A stretch of DNA of 64,000 nt from DATBSK01 sp964501785 (GCA_964501785.1 CAZCUD010000008.1:62001-126000), one strand, 5' to 3'. Counted from the stretch's first letter, positions 1 to 8,779 are shown. The notes: a model not told the origin generated them from the letters alone. Made by a program: numbers and translations.

Positions 1-181
1 CTTCGGACTCGAGGTGCAAGAGCTGCGCGATCAGCAGGTTGGACACCGCGTCGTCGATCGGGGTGCCCAGGAAGATGATGCGCTCCTTGAGCAGGCGCGA
101 GTAGATGTCGAACGCGCGCTCGCCTCGGTTGGTCTGCTCGATGACGGTCGGGACGAGGTAGTTGCGAATCGGTTCGCTCAC
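1..181 (-). CDS. clpP: ATP-dependent Clp protease proteolytic subunit (5' part)
   Basis: Only the first 60 codons lie in the window; the gene continues past its left edge. The product starts SEPIRNYLVP and contains the ClpP N-terminal signature TNRGERAFDIYSRLL, followed by ERIIFLGTPIDD and the start of helix A (NLLIAQLL). ClpP is the cytoplasmic serine peptidase that degrades proteins fed to it by ClpX or ClpC; the Ser-His-Asp triad would lie outside the window. The GTG start (179-181) overlaps the stop of the trigger factor gene as GTGA, so the two are translationally coupled. The tig-clpP order is usual in bacteria. Confidence 0.93.
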   Translation of the reverse strand, partial: MSEPIRNYLVPTVIEQTNRGERAFDIYSRLLKERIIFLGTPIDDAVSNLLIAQLLHLESE

Positions 182-1587
182 GACTGCTCCTGCGGTTCCT
201 CTGCGCTCTTCGTGTCGGTGGGTTCGGGAGGTTGTTCGGCGTCGTCGGGGGTCGGGTCGCCCGCCGGCAAGACCAGGTCGACGGGGTCTCCCGACTCGTC
301 GACGACGTTGGCGTGCTCGACGAGGTGCTCGAGCGCCTTGCCCCGGGCGATCTCCGATCGTACCGCCTCCAAGGCGCCGCGCTGTTCGAGATCTCGCCGC
401 ACCTTCGCGGGCTTCTCCTCCAGCCGCTCGGCGAGACGCACGATCTCCGCGTCGACCTCCTCGTCGCTGGGGACGATCGACTCCTGGGCCACGACGGCCC
501 GCAGCGCGAGGTCGGCCTTGACCGCGCGGGTCGCGCCCTCGCGGACGTTGGCGACGAACGTCTCCTGGTCCTGACCGGTCACCTGGAGGTACTGGGCGAT
601 GTCGATCCCCTGGGGCTGGAGCCGATGGTGCAGGTCGTGGAGCCGTCGCTCCATCTCCTGCGAGACGAGCGCGTCGGGCGGGTCGAGCTCGACGAGCTCG
701 GCGGCCGCCTCGAGCACCTTGTCGCGCACGAAGAGCTGGGCCTGCACCTTCGAGTACATCTCGAGGCGCGTGCGAGCGTCGTCGCGCAGCTCCGCGATCG
801 TGTCGAACTCGCTCACCTCCGACGCCCACTCGTCGTCGGCGTCGGGGAGCACCTTGCGCTTCGCGGCCTTGACGAGCACCTGGAAGGTGACGTCCTCGCC
901 TGCCCGGTCGCCGAAGCGCTCCGGGAGCGCGTCGTTGAACTTCAGGATGTCGCCGGCGCGCGCGCCGCGCAGCTCCGCGTCGAGGCGCGGCACCAGGGTC
1001 TCGGAGCCGACCTCGTAGAGGTAGTCGGTGGCGCTCAGCGCGTCGATCACCTCGTCGTGGACCGAGCCCTTGATGTCGATCTGGGCGTAGTCGCCGTCGC
1101 CGAGCGTGCCGTCGGAGTCCTCGAGATCGGCGAAGCGCTCCCGGAGCGCGTCGACCTGGGCGTCGACCGCCTCGTCGTCGACCGCAGGGCTCGGGATCTC
1201 GATCGTGAGGTCGTCGTAGCCCGAGATCGTGACGATCGGGCGCACCTCGACCACGGCGTCGAACTCGACGTCGCCGTCGTCCTCACCGGCGGTGAGGTCG
1301 ATCTCGGGGGCCGCGATCACGTCGATGTCCTCTGCCGCGACCGCCTCCGCGTAGTAGTCGGGCAGCGAGTCACGCAGCGCCTGCTCACGCGCGACGCCCG
1401 GGCCGAGTCGGGCCTCGAGGAGCTGGCGGGGCGCCTTGCCGGGACGGAAGCCCGGGATCTTGACCTCGCGAGCGAGCTTGCGGAAGGCGGCATCGACGGC
1501 CTTCTCGAAGTCGGCCGCGGGCACCGCCACCTTCAAGCGGACCTTGTTGCCCTCGAGCGACTCGACGGAGGTCGACAGCGGCGACAT
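178..1587 (-). CDS. tig: Trigger factor, ribosome-associated peptidyl-prolyl isomerase
   Basis: About 469 residues. The N-terminal ribosome-binding domain carries the signature GFRPGKAPRQLLEARLG (about residues 43-60). A central FKBP-like isomerase domain (about 150-245) and a helical C-terminal chaperone domain follow. The last 40 residues are an acidic, Pro-rich tail, common in actinobacterial trigger factors. It binds near the ribosomal exit tunnel and shields nascent chains. The ATG at 1585-1587 is chosen because it begins MSPLSTSVESLEGNK, the usual family start; the upstream in-frame extension looks untranslated. It lies just upstream of clpP in one transcript. Confidence 0.95.
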   Translation of the reverse strand: MSPLSTSVESLEGNKVRLKVAVPAADFEKAVDAAFRKLAREVKIPGFRPGKAPRQLLEARLGPGVAREQALRDSLPDYYAEAVAAEDIDVIAAPEIDLTAGEDDGDVEFDAVVEVRPIVTISGYDDLTIEIPSPAVDDEAVDAQVDALRERFADLEDSDGTLGDGDYAQIDIKGSVHDEVIDALSATDYLYEVGSETLVPRLDAELRGARAGDILKFNDALPERFGDRAGEDVTFQVLVKAAKRKVLPDADDEWASEVSEFDTIAELRDDARTRLEMYSKVQAQLFVRDKVLEAAAELVELDPPDALVSQEMERRLHDLHHRLQPQGIDIAQYLQVTGQDQETFVANVREGATRAVKADLALRAVVAQESIVPSDEEVDAEIVRLAERLEEKPAKVRRDLEQRGALEAVRSEIARGKALEHLVEHANVVDESGDPVDLVLPAGDPTPDDAEQPPEPTDTKSAEEPQEQS

Positions 1588-1657
1588 AGCGGGACAGGCA
1601 TCGTAACCGTCGGGTGCCGCCGTCCTTCGCATGGCGGCGCGGGGGCGCCGCCCGGGG

Positions 1658-1930
1658 TCAGGTGCCGAGCACCTTCGCCTTCGCCGCCGCGAACTCCTCG
1701 TCGCTCAGCGCGCCCGACTGGTGGAGCTGCGCGAGGCGCTCGAGCTCCGCCGTGGAGTCACCGCCGGCCGCGGGTGCCGGTGCCGGCGCCGGGTCGGCGG
1801 CCGGCGCGGGCTGTGCCCCTTCGGCCTCGTTCGCCGCGTGACGCTTGCCCGCGTTGTAGGCGATCCCAGCGGTCGCCGCGCCTGCGGCGACCCTCATCAC
1901 CGGACGGCGCCGGCGCATGAACAGACCCAT
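1658..1930 (-). CDS. SHOCT-domain protein with N-terminal hydrophobic segment
   Basis: About 90 residues. The basic start MGLFMRRRRP precedes a short hydrophobic Ala/Gly-rich stretch, then a Pro/Ala linker, then a C-terminal SHOCT-type motif (LERLAQLHQSGALSDEEFAAAKAKVL, about residues 61-86, cited here only for its key residues L, G, L, EF and K). SHOCT modules are short helical oligomerisation segments often found at protein ends; the molecular role of this one is unknown. The ATG at 1928-1930 is preceded by a GAGGAG ribosome-binding site. It probably forms a single small transcription unit. Confidence 0.75.
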   Translation of the reverse strand: MGLFMRRRRPVMRVAAGAATAGIAYNAGKRHAANEAEGAQPAPAADPAPAPAPAAGGDSTAELERLAQLHQSGALSDEEFAAAKAKVLGT

Positions 1931-1973
1931 GTCGTGCTCCTCTCGCGTTCCTGTCGTCGTTCTCGTGTCGTGC

Positions 1974-3368
1974 TCAGCCCGTGAAGGTCGGCTCGGGCAC
2001 ACCGACCACCTCGACGATCGCACCGTCGCGCAGCGGGAAGTCGGGACCGAAGGGGTCGTTGGCGTAGGTGACCTCGACCTCGCTCACCACGACGTCACCC
2101 GCGACCGCGGTCGGCACCACCGTGCCTCGGATCTCGAAGACCGCGCTCTCCCCCACCGCCATCGTCGACCCGGGCACGAGGTCGCAGGTCGGCGTGCCGC
2201 CGGGCGTGCTGCACGACCACGTGCTCTGCCCACCCACCTGCTGGATCGACAGGTCGGTCGCGAGGCGCGCCGTGTCGTTCACGAGGCGAGCGCCCTCCAG
2301 CGGGTTGTCGCCGTCGTTGGTGAACGTGACCGTCCACACGATGGTCCCGCTCGGGGGCGCCGTCGCGCGGTCGGCCCCCATCTCGAGCTCGGCGAACGTG
2401 TCGGACGCCGCGAAGATCGTCACCTGATCGCAGCTCGACGCGATCTCGGAGGCGCCGGTGTTGATCGCCGCGCACTCGTCGACCTCGGCGACCGGACCCA
2501 CGACGTCGTAGGTCGTCGAGAACGTGTAGACGCCTTCGGGCAGCGGATCGTCGTCGGACGTGCAGGTGGGCCACGCGCAGGTCCAACCGGCCTGATCGGA
2601 CGTGATCACCCCGTTGGTGAGCTGCGGCGGCGCGGTCATCGTCACGCTCGCGGTCGGGACCACCGAGCCCGGCTGCACCTCGACCCTCGTCGTACAGGTG
2701 ATCTGCGTGCCGATCTCCGCGATGTCGGGGCACTCCTCGAGGATGTCGGCCGCGTTCGGAAGGTCGACGGTGATCGTGTCCTCGGCGCGGATGAAGAAGA
2801 TCTCCTCCGGGAACCGGAAGAACCTGACGGTCTCGCTCACGGTTCCCGTGTCGAGCGGTGTGGTGTAGGTGAACCGGAACTTCTGGTCCTGCCCGGCGCG
2901 GTTCGCGTCGAAGCGCGCGCACACGTCGACCTCACCCACGACCGGAAGCGTGATCGCGATGTTCACCCAGCGCGGCGACAGGCACTCCACGCTCTGCAGC
3001 GTCATGTTCGCCGGCGCGAGCTCGGGCTCGACGACGCACTGGAACAGGAGCACGTGGCAGACCGCGTTCGAGTCGAGCGTTGCCTCGATGACGATCTCGA
3101 ACCCGCCGCCGGGCAACGGCGTGCGATCGACGAGGTCCTGGGTGATCCTCGAGCGACCGTGCCCCGGCTCTGCCTGGGCGCGCACGCTCGCGGGCGCGAC
3201 CCGCGGCGCATCGGCCCGCTCGGTCGGCACCGAGACCGAAGGTCCGTCGCCGTTCGGCGCGAAGGCGCCGCCCACGACGGCGATCCCGGCCGCGACGATC
3301 GCGAGGATCGAGACCGTGGCCGCGATGCGCCTCGACCGGTTGCCCCTGCGCACCCTGCTCCGCTCCAC
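1974..3368 (-). CDS. Exported DUF11-like repeat protein with C-terminal PTFTG tail
   Basis: About 464 residues. An Arg-rich N-terminus (RRGNRSRR) precedes a hydrophobic segment (ATVSILAIVAAGIAVVGGAF), so the protein is exported or membrane-anchored. The rest is beta-rich with several regularly spaced Cys pairs. Near the C-terminus is a DUF11-type Ig-like repeat (IVWTVTFTNDGDNPLEGARL). The last residues are PEPTFTG. A GTG start at 3366-3368 is preferred because longer versions run into tRNA-Pro. No catalytic motif is visible; a cell-surface structural role is inferred. The tail is nearly identical, in DNA too, to that of the exported protein at 7457-8548. Confidence 0.7.
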   Translation of the reverse strand: MERSRVRRGNRSRRIAATVSILAIVAAGIAVVGGAFAPNGDGPSVSVPTERADAPRVAPASVRAQAEPGHGRSRITQDLVDRTPLPGGGFEIVIEATLDSNAVCHVLLFQCVVEPELAPANMTLQSVECLSPRWVNIAITLPVVGEVDVCARFDANRAGQDQKFRFTYTTPLDTGTVSETVRFFRFPEEIFFIRAEDTITVDLPNAADILEECPDIAEIGTQITCTTRVEVQPGSVVPTASVTMTAPPQLTNGVITSDQAGWTCAWPTCTSDDDPLPEGVYTFSTTYDVVGPVAEVDECAAINTGASEIASSCDQVTIFAASDTFAELEMGADRATAPPSGTIVWTVTFTNDGDNPLEGARLVNDTARLATDLSIQQVGGQSTWSCSTPGGTPTCDLVPGSTMAVGESAVFEIRGTVVPTAVAGDVVVSEVEVTYANDPFGPDFPLRDGAIVEVVGVPEPTFTG

Positions 3369-3436
3369 GGGCGGGACTGTAGGGCACGGGCCGGCGCTCG
3401 GTCGGCGACCCCGGCTGTCGTACCCTGGATCGACCC

Positions 3437-3510
3437 CGGGGAGTGGCGCAGCTTGGTAGCGCACCTGCTTTGGGAGCAGGGGGTCGGGGGTTCAAGTCCC
3501 CCCTCCCCGA
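3437..3510 (+). tRNA. tRNA-Pro(TGG)
   Basis: Cloverleaf: acceptor CGGGGAG pairs with CTCCCCG (3503-3509), discriminator A. The anticodon loop holds TGG and the T-loop is TTCAAGT. No CCA is encoded. tRNA-Gly follows 17 nt downstream, so the two are probably co-transcribed. Confidence 0.96.
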
Positions 3511-3527
3511 CTACCGTGGCCGGCTCC

Positions 3528-3598
3528 GCGGGTGTAGCTCAATGGCAGAGCCTCAGACTTCCAATCTGATGACGCGAGTTCGATCCTCGTCACCCGCT
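3528..3598 (+). tRNA. tRNA-Gly(TCC)
   Basis: Acceptor GCGGGTG pairs with CACCCGC at 3591-3597, discriminator T. The seven-base anticodon loop CTTCCAA gives anticodon TCC. No CCA is encoded. It directly follows tRNA-Pro. Confidence 0.96.
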
Positions 3599-3614
3599 CT
3601 CGCTCAGGGCCGGG

Positions 3615-4295
3615 TCAGACGCCGATGCCCTTGAGCAGCAGGTAGAGGCCGAACGCGACCTCCACGACGAGGACGATCGTGCGGCGGTGACGCGTCGTGA
3701 AGCCTTCCAGGCGCACGAGCGCGCGCTGCGAGGGGCCGGGCGCGACGACCCGCAGGACCAGCGGCAACCAGGCCGGTAGCGACACGATCACGACGACGAG
3801 CACGACGACGAGCAGCTGCTGGGCCTCCGACACCTCGGAGCGCCCGATGTCCTTCATCATCGGGATGTACAGGACGATCGTCGTCACGTTCGTGACCATC
3901 AGCACGACGCCCACGACGAACGCCGACCAGAGGCCGTGCTCGGAGTCGCCGTGGGCCTTGCGCGGGTGCTTCGGCTCGTCGGATCGGGTCGGGTCGTGCG
4001 GTCGCAGCCAAGTTCGGAGTGCCAGCGCGAGGAGCACGATGCCGAGCGCGAGGTCGACGCCGTCGGACACGGCGCGCTCGGTGGCGGTCGGGTGATGGTT
4101 CGCGAACCGGTCGAGCACGGTGAGACCGAGCACGGTCAGCACGACGAGCACCGTGAGCACGCCGAGCGTGAACACGACCCCGCGGGCGACGGGTCGACGC
4201 CTCGAGCACAGGATGAGCACGCTCATCGTGAGCACGGTCGGGCTCACCGCGGCCCCGAGAGCCAGCGGGAGGACCCGTGCGAGGAGCTCCCCCAC
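3615..4295 (-). CDS. Sap/GAP-like multi-spanning membrane protein
   Basis: About 226 residues with some six predicted membrane segments (for example LPLALGAAVSPTVLTMSVLIL, GVVFTLGVLTVLVVLTVLGL, LLVVVLVVVIVSLPAWLPLV and the C-terminal segment). The overall pattern, with a GAAVSPT motif in helix 1 and a polar loop in the middle, resembles the GAP/Sap family (sulfolipid-1-addressing protein and relatives), implicated in lipid or small-molecule export. The substrate cannot be read from the sequence. GTG at 4293-4295 is chosen because it gives a compact N-terminus before helix 1; another GTG lies nine bases upstream. It ends 17 nt after tRNA-Gly on the opposite strand. Confidence 0.7.
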   Translation of the reverse strand: MGELLARVLPLALGAAVSPTVLTMSVLILCSRRRPVARGVVFTLGVLTVLVVLTVLGLTVLDRFANHHPTATERAVSDGVDLALGIVLLALALRTWLRPHDPTRSDEPKHPRKAHGDSEHGLWSAFVVGVVLMVTNVTTIVLYIPMMKDIGRSEVSEAQQLLVVVLVVVIVSLPAWLPLVLRVVAPGPSQRALVRLEGFTTRHRRTIVLVVEVAFGLYLLLKGIGV

Positions 4296-4321
4296 ACCCG
4301 GCACGGTAGGCCGGGAGGCGC

Positions 4322-4651
4322 TCAGTCGGTGGGATTGCTCTGGAAGCGCGCGTCGAGCATGACGAGTCGGTCCGCGAGCTCCGGATCCTCGCCCGGGCCG
4401 AAGCTCGACACCAGCGTGCCGCCCGCGCCGCACAGCGGGCAGCGAAGCCCGTAGACGACCGCTTCCTCGTCCGGGTCGCTCGGCCCTTCGAAGCGGTAGA
4501 CGCGCAGCACCTCGGCGTGGTCGATCGCGTGCGGCTGGTTGCAGGCCGTGCAGCGGATGCCGTCGGGGCGGAGGATGAACTGCGCGCCGTAGCCCTCACC
4601 GTCGAGGAGGTTGACGGCCTCGAGGACCGTGGTGGGCGCGACGTCGGGCAC
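4322..4651 (-). CDS. Small zinc-ribbon-like protein
   Basis: About 109 residues from GTG at 4649-4651. It contains two Cys pairs, CTAC (in RCTACNQPHAI) and CPLC (in LRCPLCGAGG), spaced as in a four-Cys zinc ribbon that binds one Zn ion. The region between is rich in beta-type residues (AEVLRVYRFEG). No enzymatic motif was seen and the function is unknown. It ends 26 nt before the GAP-like gene on the same strand and may be co-transcribed with it. Its start lies back to back with the GGDEF-EAL gene, with about 90 nt between. Confidence 0.6.
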   Translation of the reverse strand: MPDVAPTTVLEAVNLLDGEGYGAQFILRPDGIRCTACNQPHAIDHAEVLRVYRFEGPSDPDEEAVVYGLRCPLCGAGGTLVSSFGPGEDPELADRLVMLDARFQSNPTD

Positions 4652-4742
4652 GACGACACTCTGCCACCGAATCGAGCCGGCGAAACCCTGGCAGCCTCGC
4701 AGTCGCACCCCTACGCTCGCTCCTGCGATCGAAGGGGGGATC

Positions 4743-6512
4743 GTGGCGCGACGCACGCGTGCGCGAGATGCAACGCTCGCCGATGCGGTCGCTCGCGCCG
4801 AGCAGGCCGAGGAGCTGCTCGACCAGGCGCAACGGCTCGCCGGCATCGGGAGCTGGGACGCGGACGTCCGACGCGGCACCGCGTGGTGGAGCGCCGAGCA
4901 GTACCGCCTGCTCGAGGTCGACGCCACGGAGGCCGTCGGCTTCGACACCTTCCTCTCCCGGGTGCACCCCGACGACCGCGACATGGCCCGCGAGGCACGC
5001 GAGCGAGCCGAGCGCGACGCCGAGCCGTACGACTACCTGTGCCGGGTGATCCTCCCGTCGGGACGCGAGCGCATCCTGCACGCGCGGGGCGATCCGGTGC
5101 TCGACGACGAAGGTCGGGTCGTCCGGCTGCACGGGACGACCCAGGACGTCACCGACGCCGAGCAGACCCGCGCCGCGCTCGAGCAGAGCCGCGCGGAGCT
5201 GGTGCACCAAGCCCTCCACGACCAGCTCACCCGGCTCCCCAACCGCGCCCTGATCGAGGACCGACTCGGCCACGCGCTCGAGCTCCAACGACGCGATGGC
5301 GGCGTGGTGGCCGTGCTCTTCGTCGACGTCGATCGCTTCAAGCGCACCAACGACGGGCTCGGCCACGATGTCGGTGACCAGGTGCTCGTCGAGGTCGCCC
5401 GCCGACTCCGCGAGGTCGTGCGCGACGGCGACACGGTGGCACGCTTCGGTGGCGACGAGTTCGTCGTCGTGGCCGAGGGACTGCGCGACGCCAACGACGC
5501 CGAGGCTGCGGCGTGCCGAATCATCGACGGGTTCCGGCGACCGCTCCTCGTCGGCGAGCGGGCGCTGACGGTGTCGGTGAGCGTCGGGATCGCGGTCTCC
5601 GGCCCGTCCGGCGAGAACGGTCTGACCGACCCACTGCTCATGGTCCGTGACGCCGACTCCGCGATGTACCGCGCCAAGGAAGCAGGTCGCGATCGCTACG
5701 CCTTCTTCGACGCGAGCGCCCGGGAGGTCGCGGAGCGACGGCTCGAGCTCGAACAGGGCCTGCGACACGCGATCGACGCCGGCGAGCTCGAGTTCCACTA
5801 CCAGCCCCAGTTCTCCCTGACCGACGGCTCGCTGGCCGGGGCCGAGGCGCTCATGCGCTGGAAGCACCCTCGCGACGGGCTGCTGCGCCCCGCAGAGTTC
5901 ATCCCCCTCGCGGAGGAGTCGGGCCTGATCGAGGGTCTCGGCGCGTGGGGGGTGCGGGAGGGCTGTCGGCAGGCCGCCCGCTGGGCCGATCGCTGTCGGA
6001 CCTCACGGGTCGCGCCCCCACAGGTCGTGGTGAACGTCGCCGTGCTGCACCTGACCGCGCCGGGGTTCGTCGAGCACCTCGAGGCGTGCCTGGGCGGCGA
6101 GGGCCTCGGCGTGGGGGCGCTCTGCATCGAGATCACCGAGTCGTTGCCGATCCCCGACCTCGACGCGGCGTTTCGCCGGCTCAAGGACGTGCGCGCGCTC
6201 GGCGTCGACATCTCGCTCGACGACTTCGGGACCGGCTACTCGTCACTGGGGCACTTCAGCACCCTGCCGATCGATTGGGTGAAGATCGACCAGTCGTTCG
6301 TCGCCGCCTTGGGTCAGGACGCGACGGCGCTCGCCGTCATCGAGTCGGTGATCCGGATCGCGGAGACGCGCAGCATCAAGACGGTGGGCGAAGGCGTCGA
6401 GACGGCGGAGCAGGCCGAGATGCTGCGCGATCTCGGCTGCGGCTTCGCGCAGGGCTACCACTTCGCACGCCCGATGCCTGCAGCCGAGCTCGAGCAGCGG
6501 TTCCTTCGCTAG
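4743..6512 (+). CDS. PAS-GGDEF-EAL bifunctional c-di-GMP enzyme
   Basis: About 589 residues. A short N-terminal helix leads to a PAS fold (about 35-150, with the PAC-like HGTTQDVTD). The GGDEF domain (about 155-320) has an intact GGDEF motif near residue 235, preceded by an RDGD inhibitory-site motif. The EAL domain (about 330-589) has AEALMRWKHP, EITES, DDFGTGYSSL and GEGVET, the residues needed for metal and c-di-GMP binding. Both activities, synthesis from GTP and hydrolysis to pGpG, could therefore be intact. There are no membrane segments, so it should be cytoplasmic. GTG at 4743, after a G-rich Shine-Dalgarno stretch, is preferred over a longer reading without one. Confidence 0.9.
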   Translation: MARRTRARDATLADAVARAEQAEELLDQAQRLAGIGSWDADVRRGTAWWSAEQYRLLEVDATEAVGFDTFLSRVHPDDRDMAREARERAERDAEPYDYLCRVILPSGRERILHARGDPVLDDEGRVVRLHGTTQDVTDAEQTRAALEQSRAELVHQALHDQLTRLPNRALIEDRLGHALELQRRDGGVVAVLFVDVDRFKRTNDGLGHDVGDQVLVEVARRLREVVRDGDTVARFGGDEFVVVAEGLRDANDAEAAACRIIDGFRRPLLVGERALTVSVSVGIAVSGPSGENGLTDPLLMVRDADSAMYRAKEAGRDRYAFFDASAREVAERRLELEQGLRHAIDAGELEFHYQPQFSLTDGSLAGAEALMRWKHPRDGLLRPAEFIPLAEESGLIEGLGAWGVREGCRQAARWADRCRTSRVAPPQVVVNVAVLHLTAPGFVEHLEACLGGEGLGVGALCIEITESLPIPDLDAAFRRLKDVRALGVDISLDDFGTGYSSLGHFSTLPIDWVKIDQSFVAALGQDATALAVIESVIRIAETRSIKTVGEGVETAEQAEMLRDLGCGFAQGYHFARPMPAAELEQRFLR

Positions 6513-6522
6513 GTTCCACACC

Positions 6523-7311
6523 GTGCTGCTGGATCGGTTCTCGCTCGTCGGTCGCGTCGCGCTCGTCACGGGCGCCGGACGCGGGATCGGCGCGGGGTGC
6601 GCGAAGGCGTTCGCCGAGGCCGGTGCCGACGTCGCCATCACGGCTCGCACCGAGGACCAGCTCGAGTCGGTCGCGAGCGAGGTGCGGGCCCTCGGTCGCA
6701 AGGCGCTGGTGGTTCCGGCCGACGCGTCCGACCTCGACGCGCTCGCGGCGTTCACCGAGGCTGCGATGTCGGAGTACGGGCGCATCGACGTGGTCGTCAA
6801 CAACGTCGGTGGGTCGATGCCCCAGCCGCTGCTCGACACGTCCACCCGGGCGTTCGAGCACGCCTTCCACTTCAACGTGACCACCGCGTTCGCGCTGAGC
6901 AAGGCGGCGATCCCGCACATGCTCGCCGGCGACGGCGGGTCGATCGTCAACATCTCCTCGGCGATGGGTCGCCTGCGCGACCGCGGCTTCGTCGCCTACG
7001 GCACGGCCAAGGGGGCGCTGTCGCACATGACGCGCCTCATGGCGGCCGATCTCGCACCGCGGATCCGGGTGAACGCGATCGCGGTCGGCTCGGTGGCCAC
7101 CTCGGCGCTCGAGATCGTCCTCACCGACGAGGCGCTGCGCAACGAGATGATCGACGGGACGCCACTCCGGCGGCTCGGCGAGGTCGACGACATCGCCATC
7201 GGCGCCCTCTACCTCGCGTCGGACGCGTCGAGCTTCGTCACCGGCAAGGTGCTCGAGATCGACGGCGGCATCGAAGCCCCCAACCTCGCCCTGAACCTGC
7301 CCGATCTGTAA
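6523..7311 (+). CDS. SDR-family NAD(P)-dependent oxidoreductase
   Basis: 262 residues, normal for a classical short-chain dehydrogenase. The Rossmann motif TGAGRGIG (about 14-21) binds the dinucleotide. The NNVG motif, catalytic Ser (IVNISS) and YGTAK (Tyr-x3-Lys) follow in order. The end (YLASDASSFVTGKVLEIDGG) is the usual SDR C-terminus, as in FabG-like reductases. The substrate is unknown. It starts with GTG 10 nt after the GGDEF-EAL gene and may share its transcript, but no functional link is evident. Confidence 0.9.
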   Translation: MLLDRFSLVGRVALVTGAGRGIGAGCAKAFAEAGADVAITARTEDQLESVASEVRALGRKALVVPADASDLDALAAFTEAAMSEYGRIDVVVNNVGGSMPQPLLDTSTRAFEHAFHFNVTTAFALSKAAIPHMLAGDGGSIVNISSAMGRLRDRGFVAYGTAKGALSHMTRLMAADLAPRIRVNAIAVGSVATSALEIVLTDEALRNEMIDGTPLRRLGEVDDIAIGALYLASDASSFVTGKVLEIDGGIEAPNLALNLPDL

Positions 7312-7373
7312 GCAGGCACGCGTCGCACGGATGGTGTCGTCCCGCGATGCCGCGGAAGTACCGTGGTCGGGTT

Positions 7374-7447
7374 GCCTCCGTAGCTCAGCTGGACAGAGCA
7401 AGTCACTTCTAATGACGAGGTCGCAGGTTCGAGTCCTGCCGGGGGCG
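7374..7447 (+). tRNA. tRNA-Arg(TCT)
   Basis: Acceptor GCCTCCG pairs with CGGGGGC at 7440-7446 (one T-G pair), discriminator G. The loop CTTCTAA gives anticodon TCT. The top pair of the anticodon stem is a mismatch (A-G). No CCA is encoded. Confidence 0.93.
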
Positions 7448-7456
7448 CGCCGGGCC

Positions 7457-8548
7457 TCAGCCGGTGAAGGTCGGAGTGAGCACGAGCGGCTCGGGGGCAG
7501 GCACCTCCACGGCTCCGATCTCGCAGCCACCGAGCTGCGGGCGCGCGATGCCGCGCTGATCGGTGGTCACCCCCGCCGCGCCGTCGTCCTGGCAGGACGC
7601 GACCGGGATCGCATCGAGCAGCGCGCTCCCCGGCTGGGGCACCCGCGTCGGCGTCGGGCCACCGTTCGCGCCGAGCGGCCCGAGGAGCGGATCGCCGGCG
7701 CCCGGCAGGTCGGTGGGCGCGACGAGGTCGCACGAGTCGTCGCCGTCGAAGTTGTACCCGTTCGAGGTGATGAACGGCACGAAGCAGTCGGTGCCACCGC
7801 CCATGCCGAGCGCGATCACCGACCCGAACGCGACGAGGCGCCGTCCGCCGACGTTCGCTCCGGCGAGCGCCGAGTTGTCGACCGCCGTGCTGTAGACGAG
7901 CTCGAGCCCCGGCTCGGCATCGGTCTGCACGCCGAGGCCGCCGGCCTCCGACGCCTGGTTGGCGACCACCGTCGAGTTGATGACGGTCGTGTGCAGCTCG
8001 GTGCCGATCCCGAAGAATCCGCCACCGACGTTGACCGCGGAGTTGCCGTCGATGGTGCTGCGGGTGATCTGCACCCGGTCGGTGTCGGCGAAGATGCCGC
8101 CGCCGCTGCCGCTGGAAGAGTTGCCCGTGATCCGCGACTCCTCGACGATCAGGTCGCCCTCGGCGAGGATCCCGCCACCGCTCGTCGCCGGCGTCCCACC
8201 GGTCACCGTGACCTGCGAGAGGGTCAGCGGGCTGCCGGCGAGCACCTCGAGGACCCGCTCTCCCGGGCACGTCTGACGGATCGAGAACCCCTGTCCACGC
8301 AGCACCAGCGCCTGCGCGGCGGTGCGGCTGAGCGCGCCCCCGCCGGCGCACGTCAGCTCGATGTCGTTGGCGAGCGTGATCTCGACCTCGTTGACGTCCG
8401 CGAACGCGGTCTGCAGCTGTGCCTCGGTCGAGACGACGACTGCGCCCGCTGGTGCGGCATCCACGGCGATGCCGGCGGCGGCCACGAGGAGCACGCCGAC
8501 CGCGACTCCGACGGGACCTGTGCGCATCGTTCGACCTCGACGGATCAT
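7457..8548 (-). CDS. Exported choice-of-anchor Q beta-helix protein with PTFTG tail
   Basis: About 363 residues. A twin-basic N-terminus (MIRRGRTMRTG) and hydrophobic core (VGVAVGVLLVAAAGIAV) with AGA near the cleavage region form a signal peptide. The body has repeated short turns such as GGGIFAD, GGGFFGIG and ITRSTIDGNSA, typical of a right-handed parallel beta-helix. The choice-of-anchor Q module follows (LGANGGPTPTRVPQPGSALLD, then DQRGIARP and CEIGAVE). The last residues are TPTFTG. It is probably a surface or secreted protein of unknown ligand. An internal ATG at 8527 is an alternative start. It lies between tRNA-Arg and tRNA-His on the opposite strand. Confidence 0.8.
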   Translation of the reverse strand: MIRRGRTMRTGPVGVAVGVLLVAAAGIAVDAAPAGAVVVSTEAQLQTAFADVNEVEITLANDIELTCAGGGALSRTAAQALVLRGQGFSIRQTCPGERVLEVLAGSPLTLSQVTVTGGTPATSGGGILAEGDLIVEESRITGNSSSGSGGGIFADTDRVQITRSTIDGNSAVNVGGGFFGIGTELHTTVINSTVVANQASEAGGLGVQTDAEPGLELVYSTAVDNSALAGANVGGRRLVAFGSVIALGMGGGTDCFVPFITSNGYNFDGDDSCDLVAPTDLPGAGDPLLGPLGANGGPTPTRVPQPGSALLDAIPVASCQDDGAAGVTTDQRGIARPQLGGCEIGAVEVPAPEPLVLTPTFTG

Positions 8549-8668
8549 CGCGACCGCGACCTCGTTCCCTCGTTCGAACCTCGCCCGCACGCCCGTCCGG
8601 CAGCGTAACTGGCTCCGGCGGGCGGTACGATTGACCCTCCTGCGGCCGCACCACGCGGTCGCGGCCAT

Positions 8669-8746
8669 GGTGGCCGTAGCTCAGTTGGCGAGAGCGCCGG
8701 GTTGTGGTCCCGGAGGTCGGGGGTTCGAAACCCCTCGGTCACCCCA
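8669..8746 (+). tRNA. tRNA-His(GTG)
   Basis: Acceptor GTGGCCG (8670-8676) pairs with CGGTCAC (8736-8742). The extra 5' G at 8669, diagnostic of tRNA-His, faces C at 8743. The anticodon loop TTGTGGT gives GTG. A CCA is encoded at 8744-8746. Confidence 0.95.
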
Positions 8747-8747
8747 C

Positions 8748-8775
8748 CGCACGCGTCCCTTCGGGGGCGCGTGTG
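8748..8775. terminator. Bidirectional hairpin between tRNA-His and the epimerase gene
   Basis: Stem 8748-8759 pairs with 8764-8775 (12 bp, two G-T pairs) around a TTCG tetraloop. It lies between a rightward tRNA and a leftward gene, as expected of a shared terminator. There is no T-run, which is common in high-GC actinobacteria. Confidence 0.6.
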
Positions 8776-8779
8776 CGCG

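Noticed and set aside
232..1920. A 562-codon open frame opposite trigger factor
   Set aside because: No domain is recognisable, and the minus-strand gene has complete family signatures.
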